64,000 bases of DNA from Pseudomonas yamanorum (GCF_013386765.1 NZ_JACARE010000022.1:1-64000), one strand, 5' to 3'; positions 46,397-56,131 are shown, numbered from the stretch's first letter. Translations and numbers: made by a program. Notes: generated by a model not told the origin, from the letters alone.

Positions 46397-48387
46397 TAAC
46401 GCTTGTCCGCGATTTCGAGCATGGCTTCACGCAGGAAGAAATCCAGGGTGTTGCCGATGGTTTCGCTCATCTCAACGGTGGGCTCCCAGTTCAGCAGGCG
46501 CTTGGCGTTGTCGATGCTTGGCTTGCGGTGCGCCACGTCCTGGTAACCGGTGCCGTAGAACGCCTTGCTCTCTACGTCGCGGAAACCGGCGAACGGAGGG
46601 AAGTTGGCGCGCAGCGGGTGAGCTTCGAACTGACGCAGCAGCTCTTCGCCCAACTGACGGATGCTGGCTTCGTTTTCCGGGTTGCCGATGTTGATGATCT
46701 GGCCGTTGCAGTTATCGTTGTCGTTATCAATGATGCGCGCCAGGGCCTCGATGCCGTCGGCGATATCAGTGAAGCAACGCTTCTGCTCGCCGCCGTCGAA
46801 CAGACGGATTGGCGTGCCTTCCACCAGGTTGAGGATCAGTTGGGTGATGGCGCGGGAGCTGCCGATACGGGCCGAGTCCAGACGGTCGAGGCGCGGGCCC
46901 ATCCAGTTGAATGGACGGAACAGGGTGAACTTCAGGCCTTTGTCGCCGTAGGCCCAGATCACGCGGTCCAGCAGTTGCTTGGAGACCGAGTAGATCCAGC
47001 GCTGCTTGTTGACCGGGCCCACCACCAGGTTGGAGGTGTCTTCGTCGAAGTACTGGTCCTGGCACATGCCATACACTTCGGAGGTCGACGGGAAGATCAC
47101 GCGCTTGTTGTACTTCACGCAGTAGCGAACCAGTTTCAGGTTCTCTTCGAAGTCCAGTTCAAATACGCGCAGCGGGTTGCGGGTGTATTCGATCGGGGTG
47201 GCGATGGCCACCAGCGGCAGAACCACGTCGCACTTCTTGATGTGGTACTCGATCCACTCGGAGTGAATGCTGATGTCGCCTTCCACGTAATGGAAGTTCG
47301 GGTGGCTGCGCAGGCGCTCGATGGCGTCGGAACCGATGTCCAGGCCGTAGATCTCGTAGCGGTCGTCACGCAGCAGGCGCTCGGACAGGTGGTTACCGAT
47401 GAAGCCGTTCACACCCAGGATCAGCACGCGGGTACGGCGTGGCTTGCGGCCGGACTCGGCGCCGCGCAATACGGAACCGTCCACCAGGCCCAGTTCATCG
47501 GCCAGGGAAGGGCCCGCCAGGTACAGGCCGTTTTCGTTGCGCTGGCCAAACTTGACCACCAGGGAGTCTTCACCGCAGGCGATGCGCAGCGGGTTGACGC
47601 TGATCACGCGGCCAGGGGCCAGGCCTTCGTTGCCTTTAACGACCTCAGCACTCCAGACGATCAGCTTGTGCTCGCCCACGGCGCAGAAGGCGCCCGGGTA
47701 TGGCTGGGTAACGGCACGCACCAGGTTGAACAGTTCTTCAGCCGGTTTTTTCCAGTCCAGCTTGCCGTCTGCTGCGGTACGACGACCGAAGTAGGTGGCT
47801 TGGCTTTCGTCTTGTGCGGTTTCAGCCAGCTTGCCCTGAGCCAGTTGTGGCAGGGCGTCGCGCAGCAGGCTGGTGGCGGCGTCACGCAGTTTGGCGTGCA
47901 GGGTCAGGCCGGTGTCGGTGCGGTCGATCACGACTTTCTGCTGGGCCAGGATCGCGCCGGCATCGGCACGCTTGACCATGCGGTGCAGGGTTACGCCGGT
48001 TTCGGTTTCGCCGTTGACCAGCACCCAGTTGGCCGGTGCGCGGCCACGGTATTTAGGCAGCAGGGAACCGTGCAGGTTGAACGCGCCTTTCTTGGCGGTG
48101 GCCAGCAGGGCTTCGCTCAGCAGGTTGCGGTAGTAGAACGAGAAGATGTAGTCCGGGTTCAGCTTGGCGATGCGCTCGATCCACAGCGGGTGGTTGGCGT
48201 CTTCCGGGGCGTGCACCGGGATGCCGTTGCGGGCGCACAGTTGGGCGACGGAACCGTAGAAATTGTTTTCCTTGGGATCATCGGCATGGGTGAACACGGC
48301 AGCAATTTCGTAACCCGCATTGAGCAGGGCTTCGATGCCTGCACAGCCAATATCGTGGTAAGCGAAGACAACAGCTTTTGAATTCAT
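46396..48387 (-). CDS. arnA: Bifunctional UDP-Ara4N formyltransferase/UDP-GlcA decarboxylase ArnA
   Basis: 663 residues. Residues 1-300 are the formyltransferase ([13 protein letters not shown], with catalytic Asn/His/Asp) and 315-663 the NAD-dependent decarboxylase ([23 protein letters not shown]). It makes UDP-4-ketopentose from UDP-glucuronate and formylates UDP-Ara4N; the transamination between these two steps needs ArnB, which is not encoded next to it here. It overlaps arnC by 4 bases. Confidence 0.95.
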   Translation of the reverse strand: MNSKAVVFAYHDIGCAGIEALLNAGYEIAAVFTHADDPKENNFYGSVAQLCARNGIPVHAPEDANHPLWIERIAKLNPDYIFSFYYRNLLSEALLATAKKGAFNLHGSLLPKYRGRAPANWVLVNGETETGVTLHRMVKRADAGAILAQQKVVIDRTDTGLTLHAKLRDAATSLLRDALPQLAQGKLAETAQDESQATYFGRRTAADGKLDWKKPAEELFNLVRAVTQPYPGAFCAVGEHKLIVWSAEVVKGNEGLAPGRVISVNPLRIACGEDSLVVKFGQRNENGLYLAGPSLADELGLVDGSVLRGAESGRKPRRTRVLILGVNGFIGNHLSERLLRDDRYEIYGLDIGSDAIERLRSHPNFHYVEGDISIHSEWIEYHIKKCDVVLPLVAIATPIEYTRNPLRVFELDFEENLKLVRYCVKYNKRVIFPSTSEVYGMCQDQYFDEDTSNLVVGPVNKQRWIYSVSKQLLDRVIWAYGDKGLKFTLFRPFNWMGPRLDRLDSARIGSSRAITQLILNLVEGTPIRLFDGGEQKRCFTDIADGIEALARIIDNDNDNCNGQIINIGNPENEASIRQLGEELLRQFEAHPLRANFPPFAGFRDVESKAFYGTGYQDVAHRKPSIDNAKRLLNWEPTVEMSETIGNTLDFFLREAMLEIADKR

Positions 48388-49418
48388 GACGAAACCTGAT
48401 CGGAAGGAGAAGTAGAGGTGTGGGAGGAGGTCAGGCCATCGACCGTAAAGGTCTCGGCCGGTGCTGCCGGCTGGTTGCGCAACACTTTTTCGATAAAGAA
48501 CCGTGGGCGGGCCCGCACATCGCTGTACATGCGGCCCAGGTATTCACCCAAAAGGCCCATGCCGATGAACTGGCCACCGGTGAACACGAACAATATGGCG
48601 AACAGCACGAACATGCCGTCGCCGGCCCAGCCGGAGCCGAAGGCAATGCGCAGCACAATCAGCGCAAAGGCGAAGAGCATGCCCAGGGCCGCCAGGCTGA
48701 AACCGACGATGCTCAACAGGCGCAGTGGCGTGGTGGTCATGCAGGTCAGCAGGTCGAACATCAGGCTGATCAGGCGCATCGGGCTGTATTTGGACTCGCC
48801 GTGTTCACGCTCGGCGTGATGCACCAGGATTTCCGTGGTGTGGCGTGCAAAGCTGTTGGCCAGGATCGGGATAAAGGTGCTGCGCTCGCGGCAGGCCAGC
48901 ATTGCGTCGACGATGGTGCGGCGATAAGCGCGCAGCATGCAGCCGTAGTCGCTCATGGCCACGCCGGTGGAGCGTTGCACGGCAAGGTTGATCAGGCGCG
49001 ACGGCCAGCGGCGGAAGGCCGAGTCCTGGCGGTTGTTGCGCACGGTGGCAACCACGTCGTAGCCCAGGGCGGCCTGTTCGACCAGACGCGGGATTTCTTC
49101 CGGCGGGTTTTGCAGGTCGGCGTCCAGGGTGATCACGACGTCGCCCCGGCAATGTTCGAAGCCGGCCATGATCGCGGCGTGCTGGCCGTAGTTGCGGTTG
49201 AGGATCACCGCGACCACGTTGCTGCCTTCAAGAGCGGCGGCGTCTTCGAGCAATTGCGCGGAGTTGTCGCGGCTGCCGTCATCCACCAGGATGATTTCGT
49301 ATTCGTAAGCCAGTTGTTTGCAGGCGGCCATGGTGCGACGCAGCAATTCAGGCAGACTTTCTTGTTCGTTGTAGACCGGGATAACGATCGACACGCAATG
49401 AATTGGATAGGGTTTCAA
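48384..49418 (-). CDS. arnC: Undecaprenyl-phosphate Ara4FN transferase ArnC
   Basis: 344 residues, GT2 fold: [17 protein letters not shown] (about 9-25), [23 protein letters not shown], and two C-terminal membrane helices ([20 protein letters not shown] and [20 protein letters not shown]). The start is TTG, preceded by GAGG nine bases away; this gives the normal beginning [14 protein letters not shown]. The longer reading to 49502 has no support. It is the first gene of the operon here, where arnB usually stands. Confidence 0.92.
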   Translation of the reverse strand: MKPYPIHCVSIVIPVYNEQESLPELLRRTMAACKQLAYEYEIILVDDGSRDNSAQLLEDAAALEGSNVVAVILNRNYGQHAAIMAGFEHCRGDVVITLDADLQNPPEEIPRLVEQAALGYDVVATVRNNRQDSAFRRWPSRLINLAVQRSTGVAMSDYGCMLRAYRRTIVDAMLACRERSTFIPILANSFARHTTEILVHHAEREHGESKYSPMRLISLMFDLLTCMTTTPLRLLSIVGFSLAALGMLFAFALIVLRIAFGSGWAGDGMFVLFAILFVFTGGQFIGMGLLGEYLGRMYSDVRARPRFFIEKVLRNQPAAPAETFTVDGLTSSHTSTSPSDQVSS

Positions 49419-49887
49419 AGATTCATTACCTCGGGGGTTAGAGCAACTTGGAGCGTAAACACAGCAGTTATCATCAGCCTCGGATGACGGGCATCCGATC
49501 AAAGATAGCGTTGGTTTGTGGCATTCATTCGACAGTCCTGACAGGTCACAGTGGGTCTTCCATGGCTTACGTGAGTAAAGACCAAAACGCTCAAAGGTAA
49601 AGCGGAATCAACGAGTTAACCTGCAAAGTATGGTTCGCTCTCAAGTCGTGCCGCCAAGATTAAGCGCAAAAATGTTCAACGAATATGAAACGCAGATGAA
49701 AAAGTCGTTTTTTTGGCAGGTAGACAGCTAGTGTTCAGCTAAACAGCAGGAACACGGACAATGCCGTCCTGGCCACGCGTAGACAAGGATTAGACTTTTT
49801 CTGCGTGTTAGTTCGTTCCTGAAGAATCTTCTCTGCAATGCCGCGCAAGTGCCGGTAAAGTAAGCCATCTCTTGCCAGGGCAGTCGG
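49419..49887. other. Leader and promoter region of the arn operon
   Basis: 469 bases without a gene. It holds a 7-bp hairpin TCGGATG/CATCCGA (49480-49498) in the probable leader of arnC. I found no convincing tandem PhoP/PmrA box (direct GTTTA/CTTAA-type repeats) on either strand and no arnB remnant. Confidence 0.5.
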
Positions 49888-50676
49888 ATGAATAGCGTGC
49901 AGCGTTTACGGCCAATGTTGATGGTGTTGTTGATGTCCGTGGCGTGGGCCACGGTGGTGCGGGCCGATGACGGTGTGGCACTGACGGCCGTCGACCAGGT
50001 GCCCGATGGCGTGGAAGTGCGGGGTAAACAGGTCGGGGTCTACACCTGGAGCGATAAACAGGGCAAAAACCTGTTGGTGCTGGCGGAGCAGGTCAGCGAG
50101 CGCGACGACGACGGCGCGCAGTCGGCCTTTGTCTATGCCGCCCAATACCTGCTCGACGGCGACCGGCCCAAGCGGCTGTGGATGCTCTACGACGACGTGC
50201 AGCACTGTGAATTCGATGCCGGCGCGCACTTCAACACCGACGCCACCCAGGTCACCGACCTGCTGGGCGATGGCGTCAGCCAGGTCACCGTGGGCTATAG
50301 CCGCACCTGCACCAGTGATGTCAGCCCCAACGACTTCAAGCTGATCATGCACATCGGCAAATCCCAGAAGTACCGCCTGCGGGGCATCGACCGTTATGGC
50401 GCCAGTTGGTGGGATGAGGACGCCGGCGCCCTGCAGGGCATGCCATTGCCCAAGGATTGCAGCGTTGCAGCCCAGCAAGCGCTGGTCAGCCAGTTCAAGG
50501 AACAGGGCACCGAGCTGCCGTTGCCGGGCTGTTATGGCGACGAGCAGGACTTTGCCAAGGCGCCCAAACCGTACCTGGAGTTCATGCGCCAGCACTGGTT
50601 TGCCTTGATGCAGAAGCAGGACACCGACTGGAGCCAGCAGCAGACGCCGGCCCCGGCTGAAGACGATCAGGAATAG
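49888..50676 (+). CDS. Secreted protein of unknown function (M949-type)
   Basis: 262 residues, with a signal peptide (residues 1-26, cleaved near VRA-DD). The mature part is beta-rich with Asp-rich loops (YDDVQHCEFDAGAHF; DLLGDGVSQVTVGYSRTC) reminiscent of repeat beta-propeller proteins with DGxxE/D segments. I associate it with the M949_RS01915 family, whose role is unknown. It stands alone, divergent from the arn operon, with a hairpin 47 bases after the stop. Confidence 0.65.
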   Translation: MNSVQRLRPMLMVLLMSVAWATVVRADDGVALTAVDQVPDGVEVRGKQVGVYTWSDKQGKNLLVLAEQVSERDDDGAQSAFVYAAQYLLDGDRPKRLWMLYDDVQHCEFDAGAHFNTDATQVTDLLGDGVSQVTVGYSRTCTSDVSPNDFKLIMHIGKSQKYRLRGIDRYGASWWDEDAGALQGMPLPKDCSVAAQQALVSQFKEQGTELPLPGCYGDEQDFAKAPKPYLEFMRQHWFALMQKQDTDWSQQQTPAPAEDDQE

Positions 50677-50722
50677 CCCTTCGGGATTGACCTGCGCTAG
50701 ACTCGGCGCTCGCCAATTCACT

Positions 50723-50760
50723 AAATAGGTCGATTAATCAGATGGTTAGTCGGCTTATTT
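50723..50760 (+). repeat. 17-bp inverted repeat before the integrase gene
   Basis: AAATAGGTCGATTAATC and GGTTAGTCGGCTTATTT with a 4-base spacer. 13 of 17 positions match as DNA; all 17 pair as RNA counting G-U wobbles, and the right arm ends in TTATTT. It may be the terminator of the secreted-protein gene or a recombinase-binding site 21 bases before the integrase start. Confidence 0.6.
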
Positions 50761-50780
50761 AATCCAAAGGCTGATCTACC

Positions 50781-51695
50781 TTGACTGAGTCTACCCGCAA
50801 CCCGCTGACCCTCTACCTCACCCGCCTGGCGCCCTCCAGCCAGCTGACCATGCGCTACGTGCTGCAAGACGCCGCCGACCGCCTGGGCTTTGAAGACATC
50901 AACCTCGAAGACATCGACTGGCACCTGCTGCAGCCCGAGCAGGTCATGGCCCTGGTGGCCGTGCTGCGCGAAGACGGCTACGCGCCGAACACCTCGTCGC
51001 TGTACGTCAATGCTGTGCGCGGGGTGATGAACGAAGCCTGGCGCATGAGCCTGATCAGCCAGGATCACCTGCTGAAGATGCGCTCGGTCAAGGCCATGGC
51101 CGGCACCCGCCTGAGCCAGGGGCGCAACCTGCGGCGTACGTTGATTCGTGAGTTGATGGACGTCTGCGCCGCCGACCCGCGGCCCCAGGGATTGCGGGAC
51201 GCGGCGGTGATCGGGATCCTGTATGGCTCGGGCATGCGCAAGTCGGAGTCGGTGAACATCGAGCTGAACCAGGTCAACTTTGAAGAGCGCAGCCTGCAGG
51301 TCACCGGCAAGGGCAACAAACAACTGATCAAGTACGCGCCGGCCTGGGCCTTTGCCAAGCTGGACGCATGGCTGGAATTTCGTCGCAGCCAGCTGAAACC
51401 GGGTGAACAGGACGACGGTTTCCTGTTCAACCGTATTCGCCGGGGCAGCCATATCACCCGGGAACGCATCACCAAGCACGCGATTTACTACATCGCCCGC
51501 CAGCGTGGGGAACAAGTTGGCGTGAAGATCATGCCCCATGATTTCCGGCGTTCGTTTATCACCCGGGTGATTGAAGAGTACGACCTGTCCATCGCCCAGA
51601 AACTGGCGCACCACACCAATATCCAGACTACCGCCAACTACGACGTGCGCGACGACAATGAGCGGCGCCGGGCGGTGGATCGGTTTGACCTGTAG
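50781..51695 (+). CDS. Orphan tyrosine recombinase (site-specific integrase)
   Basis: 304 residues. The N-terminal SAM-like DNA-binding domain covers 1-105 and the catalytic domain 110-304, with Arg153 (GSGMRKSE), His253 and Arg256 (PHDFRRSF), His near 276 (KLAHHTN) and nucleophile Tyr287 (TTANYDV). The start is TTG. The catalytic set is complete. It has no neighbouring excisionase, phage or transposon gene, so it is either a domesticated recombinase, or the last trace of an element. Similar stand-alone genes are found in Pseudomonas chromosomes. Confidence 0.85.
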   Translation: MTESTRNPLTLYLTRLAPSSQLTMRYVLQDAADRLGFEDINLEDIDWHLLQPEQVMALVAVLREDGYAPNTSSLYVNAVRGVMNEAWRMSLISQDHLLKMRSVKAMAGTRLSQGRNLRRTLIRELMDVCAADPRPQGLRDAAVIGILYGSGMRKSESVNIELNQVNFEERSLQVTGKGNKQLIKYAPAWAFAKLDAWLEFRRSQLKPGEQDDGFLFNRIRRGSHITRERITKHAIYYIARQRGEQVGVKIMPHDFRRSFITRVIEEYDLSIAQKLAHHTNIQTTANYDVRDDNERRRAVDRFDL

Positions 51696-51811
51696 CGCCG
51701 CCTGTAACCTGGGCCGCCAACTGCCTTGAACTCTGCCCGGCACCTGCGCTCGCAATACAGAGGGCGCGGGTTTTGCCGCGTGCCGTGTTCATTCAGTCAA
51801 GGGAGCAGACC

Positions 51812-52036
51812 ATGGATACCTACAACATCAACAAGACCGGCACCGGTTGGGCGTTGACCAGGCAGGGCTCGGCACGACCGTCGAAAACCGCGGAGACCAA
51901 GGAGGCGATCGTTGAGTTGGCTAAGGAGTTTCTCAGCGACAAGACGGCGTCGCTGAGGATTCACAGTATGGATGGGCGGATTCAGGAGGAACGCACGTAT
52001 CCGCGCAAGGCTGATCCGGTAAAGTCTCCCGGTTAG
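51812..52036 (+). CDS. DUF2188 family small protein
   Basis: 74 residues. The pattern TGTGWALTRQGSARPSKTAE, then KEAIVELAKEFL and LRIHSMDGRIQEERTYP, matches DUF2188: a short beta-alpha-beta fold that often reads as 'W.. ... A...T..A' and ends in D G x I xxERTY. GGAG ribosome binding site 8 bases before the ATG. Function unknown. Confidence 0.75.
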   Translation: MDTYNINKTGTGWALTRQGSARPSKTAETKEAIVELAKEFLSDKTASLRIHSMDGRIQEERTYPRKADPVKSPG

Positions 52037-52055
52037 ACGGTTGAAATACCAACAG

Positions 52056-52127
52056 GTGGCGAGGGAGCTTGCTCCCGCTGGTTTTGGGGGCGCTTCGCAC
52101 CCCAACGGGAGCAAGCTCCCTCGCCAC
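52056..52127. repeat. REP-like inverted pair
   Basis: GTGGCGAGGGAGCTTGCTCC and its reverse complement around a GGGGCGCTTCGCACCCC inner stem, between convergent genes. It may also end transcription from both sides. Confidence 0.75.
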
Positions 52128-52146
52128 TGGGTACCTGCATTGCGAT

Positions 52147-53004
52147 TTAGAGAATCGGCTTGCCACCTGTCACCGCATACCGCGAGCCCGAGATGTAGCT
52201 CGCTTCATCCGACGCCAGCAACACATAGATCGGCGCCACTTCCACCGGCTGCCCGGGGCGGCCCAGCGGCGTCTCGCTGCCAAAGCTGTTCACGTCTTCC
52301 TCGGGCATGGTCGAGACAATCAACGGTGTCCAGATCGGCCCCGGCGCCACGCTGTTGACCCGGATGCCCTTGCTGCCCAGCAGTTGCGCCAGGCCGCCGG
52401 TAAAGTTGGCAATCGCACCCTTGGTGGCGGCATACGCCAGCAACGTCGGCTTGGGCATATCGGAATTCACCGAGCTGGTATTGATGATCGACCCGCCGGC
52501 CTTCATATGCGGCAGCGCTGCCTTGCAGAGGCGAAACATCGCGGTAATGTTGATATCGAAGGTCTTGACCCATTCTTCATCGGGAATCTCTTCCAGGGTC
52601 TCATGGGTCATCTGGAACGCCGCGTTATTGACCAGCACGTCGATGCGCCCGAACTGTTCGACAGTCTTGTCGACAAGCGCCTGGCAGGTGGCCTTTTGCG
52701 CGATATCCCCGGGCAGCAGCAAGCACTGGCGGCCGGCTTCTTCAACCCAGCGTGCGGTCTCCTTGGCGTCCTCATGCTCATCCAGATAAGCAATGGCCAC
52801 ATCGGCCCCTTCACGGGCAAACGCAATCGCCACGGCACGGCCAATGCCGCTGTCGGCACCGGTGATCAGGGCGATCTTGTTGGCCAGGCGGCCAGAGCCG
52901 GTGTAGCTCTTCTCGCCGCAGTCAGGGTAGGGGTCCATCTTCTTCTGGGAACCGGGAACGGACTGGGCCTGGCTGGCGAACGGTGGGCGTGGGTAGTCAG
53001 TCAT
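52147..53004 (-). CDS. SDR family oxidoreductase (YghA-like)
   Basis: 285 residues. An N-terminal extension of about 40 residues (KKMDPYPDCGEKSYTGSGRL) precedes the Rossmann fold, typical of YghA/GsiB-like dehydrogenases associated with general stress. NAD(P) site ITGADSGIGRAVA (about 47-59), NNAA, catalytic Ser in NTSSVNS, and YAATKGA. The substrate is unknown, with aldehydes or sugars reported for relatives. The ATG at 53004 has better context than 53016. Confidence 0.87.
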   Translation of the reverse strand: MTDYPRPPFASQAQSVPGSQKKMDPYPDCGEKSYTGSGRLANKIALITGADSGIGRAVAIAFAREGADVAIAYLDEHEDAKETARWVEEAGRQCLLLPGDIAQKATCQALVDKTVEQFGRIDVLVNNAAFQMTHETLEEIPDEEWVKTFDINITAMFRLCKAALPHMKAGGSIINTSSVNSDMPKPTLLAYAATKGAIANFTGGLAQLLGSKGIRVNSVAPGPIWTPLIVSTMPEEDVNSFGSETPLGRPGQPVEVAPIYVLLASDEASYISGSRYAVTGGKPIL

Positions 53005-53103
53005 CTCAATCTCCATAGATCACAACGGGTTCTATGGATTAGTGATTTTGCCAGCGGCAATAGTTGTAATCGATTCCCGCCAGGCCCGACGAGTGGTTCA
53101 CCA

Positions 53104-53376
53104 TCAGCCGTGCTGGCAGGCATCGCCCATGCGCATGTAGTCCAGTTCGTGACGTACACCATGGCTATCGATATAGACCATGTGGCCCTTGACCGGACCG
53201 CACTCGGTGGAGGATTCGCTACTGACGCGTACCACCTTGGCGATATCCAGGTCCTGGGAGTAGTCGTATGTCTCACTCGCGGGTGCAGTGGCACTCACGG
53301 CTGGGGCCGGGTTTTCGCCCTGGGCGACGGCAAGTGTGCTGAACAAGCCCAGCACGGCGATAAGCAGATAACGCAT
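53104..53376 (-). CDS. DUF2790 family periplasmic protein
   Basis: 90 residues, with a signal peptide MRYLLIAVLGLFSTLAVAQG. The mature part has YDYSQDLDIAKVV and HMVYIDSHGVRHELDYMRMG, the DUF2790 pattern common in multiple copies in pseudomonads. Some family members are induced by metals, from general knowledge. Function unknown. Divergent from the GntR operon. Confidence 0.8.
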   Translation of the reverse strand: MRYLLIAVLGLFSTLAVAQGENPAPAVSATAPASETYDYSQDLDIAKVVRVSSESSTECGPVKGHMVYIDSHGVRHELDYMRMGDACQHG

Positions 53377-53551
53377 GGGAACCTCCGACACCACGCAGGT
53401 GGTGAGTTGACTGTGGGGTTCATTCTACAAAGCGCTTGCCGTGGGGATGAACGACTGCGAGGCAATAGCAGACATCAGTCAAATCGATGGCGTGATTTTC
53501 CTGCGCCCGGCGCTTCCATATCCTTATTCCAAATCGGTATTTCCACGCCTT

Positions 53552-53590
53552 TCATAAGACTCCTTATGATCACGTCATAACTCGTTATGA
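53552..53590 (+). promoter_or_regulatory. Operator array of the GntR-regulated operon
   Basis: Four half-sites alternate in direction: TCATAA (53552-53557), TTATGA (53564-53569), TCATAA (53575-53580) and TTATGA (53585-53590), spaced 12, 11 and 10 bases. They form overlapping palindromes that end 12 bases before the GntR start codon. This is what an autoregulated GntR-type repressor would use. Confidence 0.75.
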
Positions 53591-53602
53591 CAAGTGGTCC
53601 TG

Positions 53603-54364
53603 ATGAACGAATCAACCGTCGCCTTATCTCCTCTGTCCAGCATTCCGTTGCATGCGCAACTGCGGGATCTGCTGCGCAGCCGCATCCTCGATGGTGAATA
53701 CGCGCCGAACATCCAGATGCCGTCCGAAAGCGAACTGGGCGCGCGCTTCAAGGTCAGCCGCATCACCGTGCGCCAGGCTCTGGGTGACCTGCAAAAGGAA
53801 GGCCTGATCTACAAGATTCACGGCAAAGGTACCTTTGTCTCCAAGCCCAAGGCCTATCAGAACGTCAGCACCTTGCAGGGGTTGGGCGAGTCCATGACGG
53901 AGCGCGGCTATGAAGTGATCAACCGCCTGCGCAGTTACCGCTTTGTGCCGGCGGACAAACTGGTGGCCGAGCGCCTGGGTGTGGAGGAGGGCACCACGGT
54001 CACGCAGATCAAGCGCGTACGGCTGATCAACCGCGAACCGGTGTCGCTGGAAATCACCTACCTCAGCCACGCCCTGGGCGAACGCCTGGAAAACGCCGAT
54101 CTGGTGACCCGCGACATCTTCCTGATCCTGGAGAACGACTGCGGCTTGCAACTGGGCCACGCCGACGTGGCGATTGACGCGGTGCTGGCTGACAGCGAGC
54201 TGACCCAGGCGCTGAACGTCGAGGCCGGTTCGCCGATCATGCGCATCGAACGCCTGACTCATACCGCCGACGGCCAGCCCGTGGACTTTGAACACCTGTA
54301 TTACCGCGGTGATGCCTTTCAGTATCGCCTGCGCATCGACCGTCAGCGAGGTAGCCGCCCGTGA
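53603..54364 (+). CDS. GntR/HutC-family transcription regulator
   Basis: 253 residues. The N-terminal winged helix is at about 10-75 (QMPSESELGARFKVSRITVR, QALGDLQKEGLIYKIHGKGT) and the C-terminal UTRA ligand domain at about 95-245 (EPVSLEITYLSHALG, FEHLYYRGDAFQYRLRI). It probably binds the palindromes just upstream and represses its own operon until the imported substrate or a product is present. Its stop overlaps the flavoprotein GTG start (GTGA). The ATG at 53603 was preferred to a GTG nine bases earlier. Confidence 0.88.
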   Translation: MNESTVALSPLSSIPLHAQLRDLLRSRILDGEYAPNIQMPSESELGARFKVSRITVRQALGDLQKEGLIYKIHGKGTFVSKPKAYQNVSTLQGLGESMTERGYEVINRLRSYRFVPADKLVAERLGVEEGTTVTQIKRVRLINREPVSLEITYLSHALGERLENADLVTRDIFLILENDCGLQLGHADVAIDAVLADSELTQALNVEAGSPIMRIERLTHTADGQPVDFEHLYYRGDAFQYRLRIDRQRGSRP

Positions 54365-56091
54365 GCCGCAAAACCCTGGAACTGGAATACGACATCGTGG
54401 TGATCGGCGGCGGCACCGCCGGCCCCATGGCGGCGATCAAGGCCAAGGAGGCCAACCGCGACCTGCGGGTGTTGCTGATCGACAAGGCCAACGTCAAGCG
54501 CAGCGGCGCCATCAGCATGGGCATGGACGGGCTGAACAACGCGATTATCCCGGGCCACTCAACGCCGGAGCAGTACACCAAGGAGATCACGATTGCCAAC
54601 GACGGCATCGTCAACCAGGCGGCGGTGTATGCCTACGCGACCCACAGTTTTGAAACCATCGAGCAACTGGACCGCTGGGGCGTGAAGTTCGAGAAGGACG
54701 AAACCGGCGATTACGCGGTGAAGAAAGTCCACCACATGGGCGCCTACGTATTGCCGATGCCGGAAGGGCACGACATCAAGAAGGTGCTGTATCGCCAGCT
54801 CAAGCGGGCCCGGGTCAGCATCACCAACCGCCTGGTGTGCACCCGCTTGCTCACCGACAGCGAAGGCGCGGTGAATGGTGTGATGGGGTTTGACTGCCGC
54901 ACTGCGGATTTCCAGGTGATCAAGGCCAAGGCCGTGATTCTGTGCTGCGGCGCGGCCGGCCGCCTGGGCTTGCCGTCGTCGGGTTACCTGATGGGCACCT
55001 ATGAAAACCCGACCAACGCCGGCGACGGCTACGCCATGGCCTACCACGCGGGCGCCGAGCTGGCGAACCTGGAATGCTTCCAGATCAATCCGCTGATCAA
55101 GGATTACAACGGTCCGGCCTGCGCCTATGTCACCGGGCCCCTGGGCGGCTACACCGCCAACAACAAGGGCGAACGCTTCATCGAGTGCGACTACTGGAGC
55201 GGGCAGATGATGTGGGAGTTCCACCAGGAGCTGGAAAGCGGCAACGGCCCGGTGTTTCTCAAGCTCGATCACCTGGCCGAGGAAACCATCCAGAACATCG
55301 AACAGATCCTGCACAGCAACGAGCGCCCCAGCCGTGGCCAGTTCCACGCCAACCGGGGCACCGACTACCGCAGCCAGATGGTCGAGATGCACATCTCCGA
55401 GATCGGCTTTTGCAGCGGGCATTCGGCGTCGGGCGTGTGGGTCAACGAGCGCGCCGAGACGTCGGTCAAGGGCCTGTATTCGGCTGGCGACATGGCCGCG
55501 GTGCCGCATAACTACATGCTGGGTGCGTTCACCTATGGCTGGTTCGCCGGCACCAACGCTGCAGGCTTTGTGGCCGGGCGCGAGTTCAGCGCCGTGGATG
55601 CCGCGCAAGTGGCCGCCGAACAGGCTCGGGTCTATGCGCCACTGGACCGCGAAACCGGCCTGCCGCCGGCCCAGGTCGAGTACAAGCTGCGCCGCTTCGT
55701 CAACGATTACCTGCAACCGCCCAAGGTCACCCGCAAGATGGAAATCGGCTTGCAACGCTTTGCCGACATCGAACGCGACCTGGACCAGATGAAGGCGCAC
55801 AACCCCCATGAATTGATGCGCGCCATGGAAACCAGCGTGATCCGCGACTGCGCCGAAATGGCCGCCCGCGCCTCGCTGTACCGCGCCGAAAGCCGCTGGG
55901 GCCTTTACCACCACCGGGTCGATCACCCGCAGCGCAACGACGCCGACTGGTTCTGCCATTGCCACCTGAAAAAGGGCGACGACGGGCAGATGGTCAGCTT
56001 CAAGAAACCCGTCGAGCCCTATGTGATCCCGCTGGACGCCGAAGAGATGCAGGCCTACGACCGCCTGCGCGTAGGGGCTGACGCCGCCTGA
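54361..56091 (+). CDS. AprA-like FAD-dependent oxidoreductase (fumarate reductase/APS reductase flavoprotein family)
   Basis: 576 residues. The FAD-binding Rossmann site is DIVVIGGGTAGPMAAIKAKE (about 10-29), then the AprA/FrdA-type RSGAISMGMDGLNN (about 49-62) and a C-terminal FAD site ASGVWVNERAETSVKGLYSA. It resembles the alpha subunit of adenylylsulfate reductase more than succinate dehydrogenase. With the ferredoxin of the next gene it would form an AprBA-like enzyme. No ATP sulfurylase or dissimilatory sulfite reductase is near, so a different substrate, perhaps an organosulfur or other small anion brought by the ABC importer, is more likely. Confidence 0.82.
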   Translation: MSRKTLELEYDIVVIGGGTAGPMAAIKAKEANRDLRVLLIDKANVKRSGAISMGMDGLNNAIIPGHSTPEQYTKEITIANDGIVNQAAVYAYATHSFETIEQLDRWGVKFEKDETGDYAVKKVHHMGAYVLPMPEGHDIKKVLYRQLKRARVSITNRLVCTRLLTDSEGAVNGVMGFDCRTADFQVIKAKAVILCCGAAGRLGLPSSGYLMGTYENPTNAGDGYAMAYHAGAELANLECFQINPLIKDYNGPACAYVTGPLGGYTANNKGERFIECDYWSGQMMWEFHQELESGNGPVFLKLDHLAEETIQNIEQILHSNERPSRGQFHANRGTDYRSQMVEMHISEIGFCSGHSASGVWVNERAETSVKGLYSAGDMAAVPHNYMLGAFTYGWFAGTNAAGFVAGREFSAVDAAQVAAEQARVYAPLDRETGLPPAQVEYKLRRFVNDYLQPPKVTRKMEIGLQRFADIERDLDQMKAHNPHELMRAMETSVIRDCAEMAARASLYRAESRWGLYHHRVDHPQRNDADWFCHCHLKKGDDGQMVSFKKPVEPYVIPLDAEEMQAYDRLRVGADAA

Positions 56092-56131
56092 ATGTGCCCC
56101 CCCAAGCTCGCTCACCACAGGACACCGTGAA

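Noticed and set aside
46321-48381. A 686-codon open frame on the + strand
   Set aside because: It is the exact antisense of arnA, whose identity is beyond doubt.
49419-49887. PhoP or PmrA boxes for the arn operon
   Set aside because: Single GTTTA-like words occur (for example near 49454) but not as the required spaced direct repeats.
50781-51695. A prophage or genomic island around the integrase
   Set aside because: No phage, conjugation or excisionase genes, no tRNA and no direct repeats were seen within several kilobases.
53104-53376. Membership of the DUF2790 gene in the GntR operon
   Set aside because: It is divergently oriented and has no functional link to the redox/transport genes.
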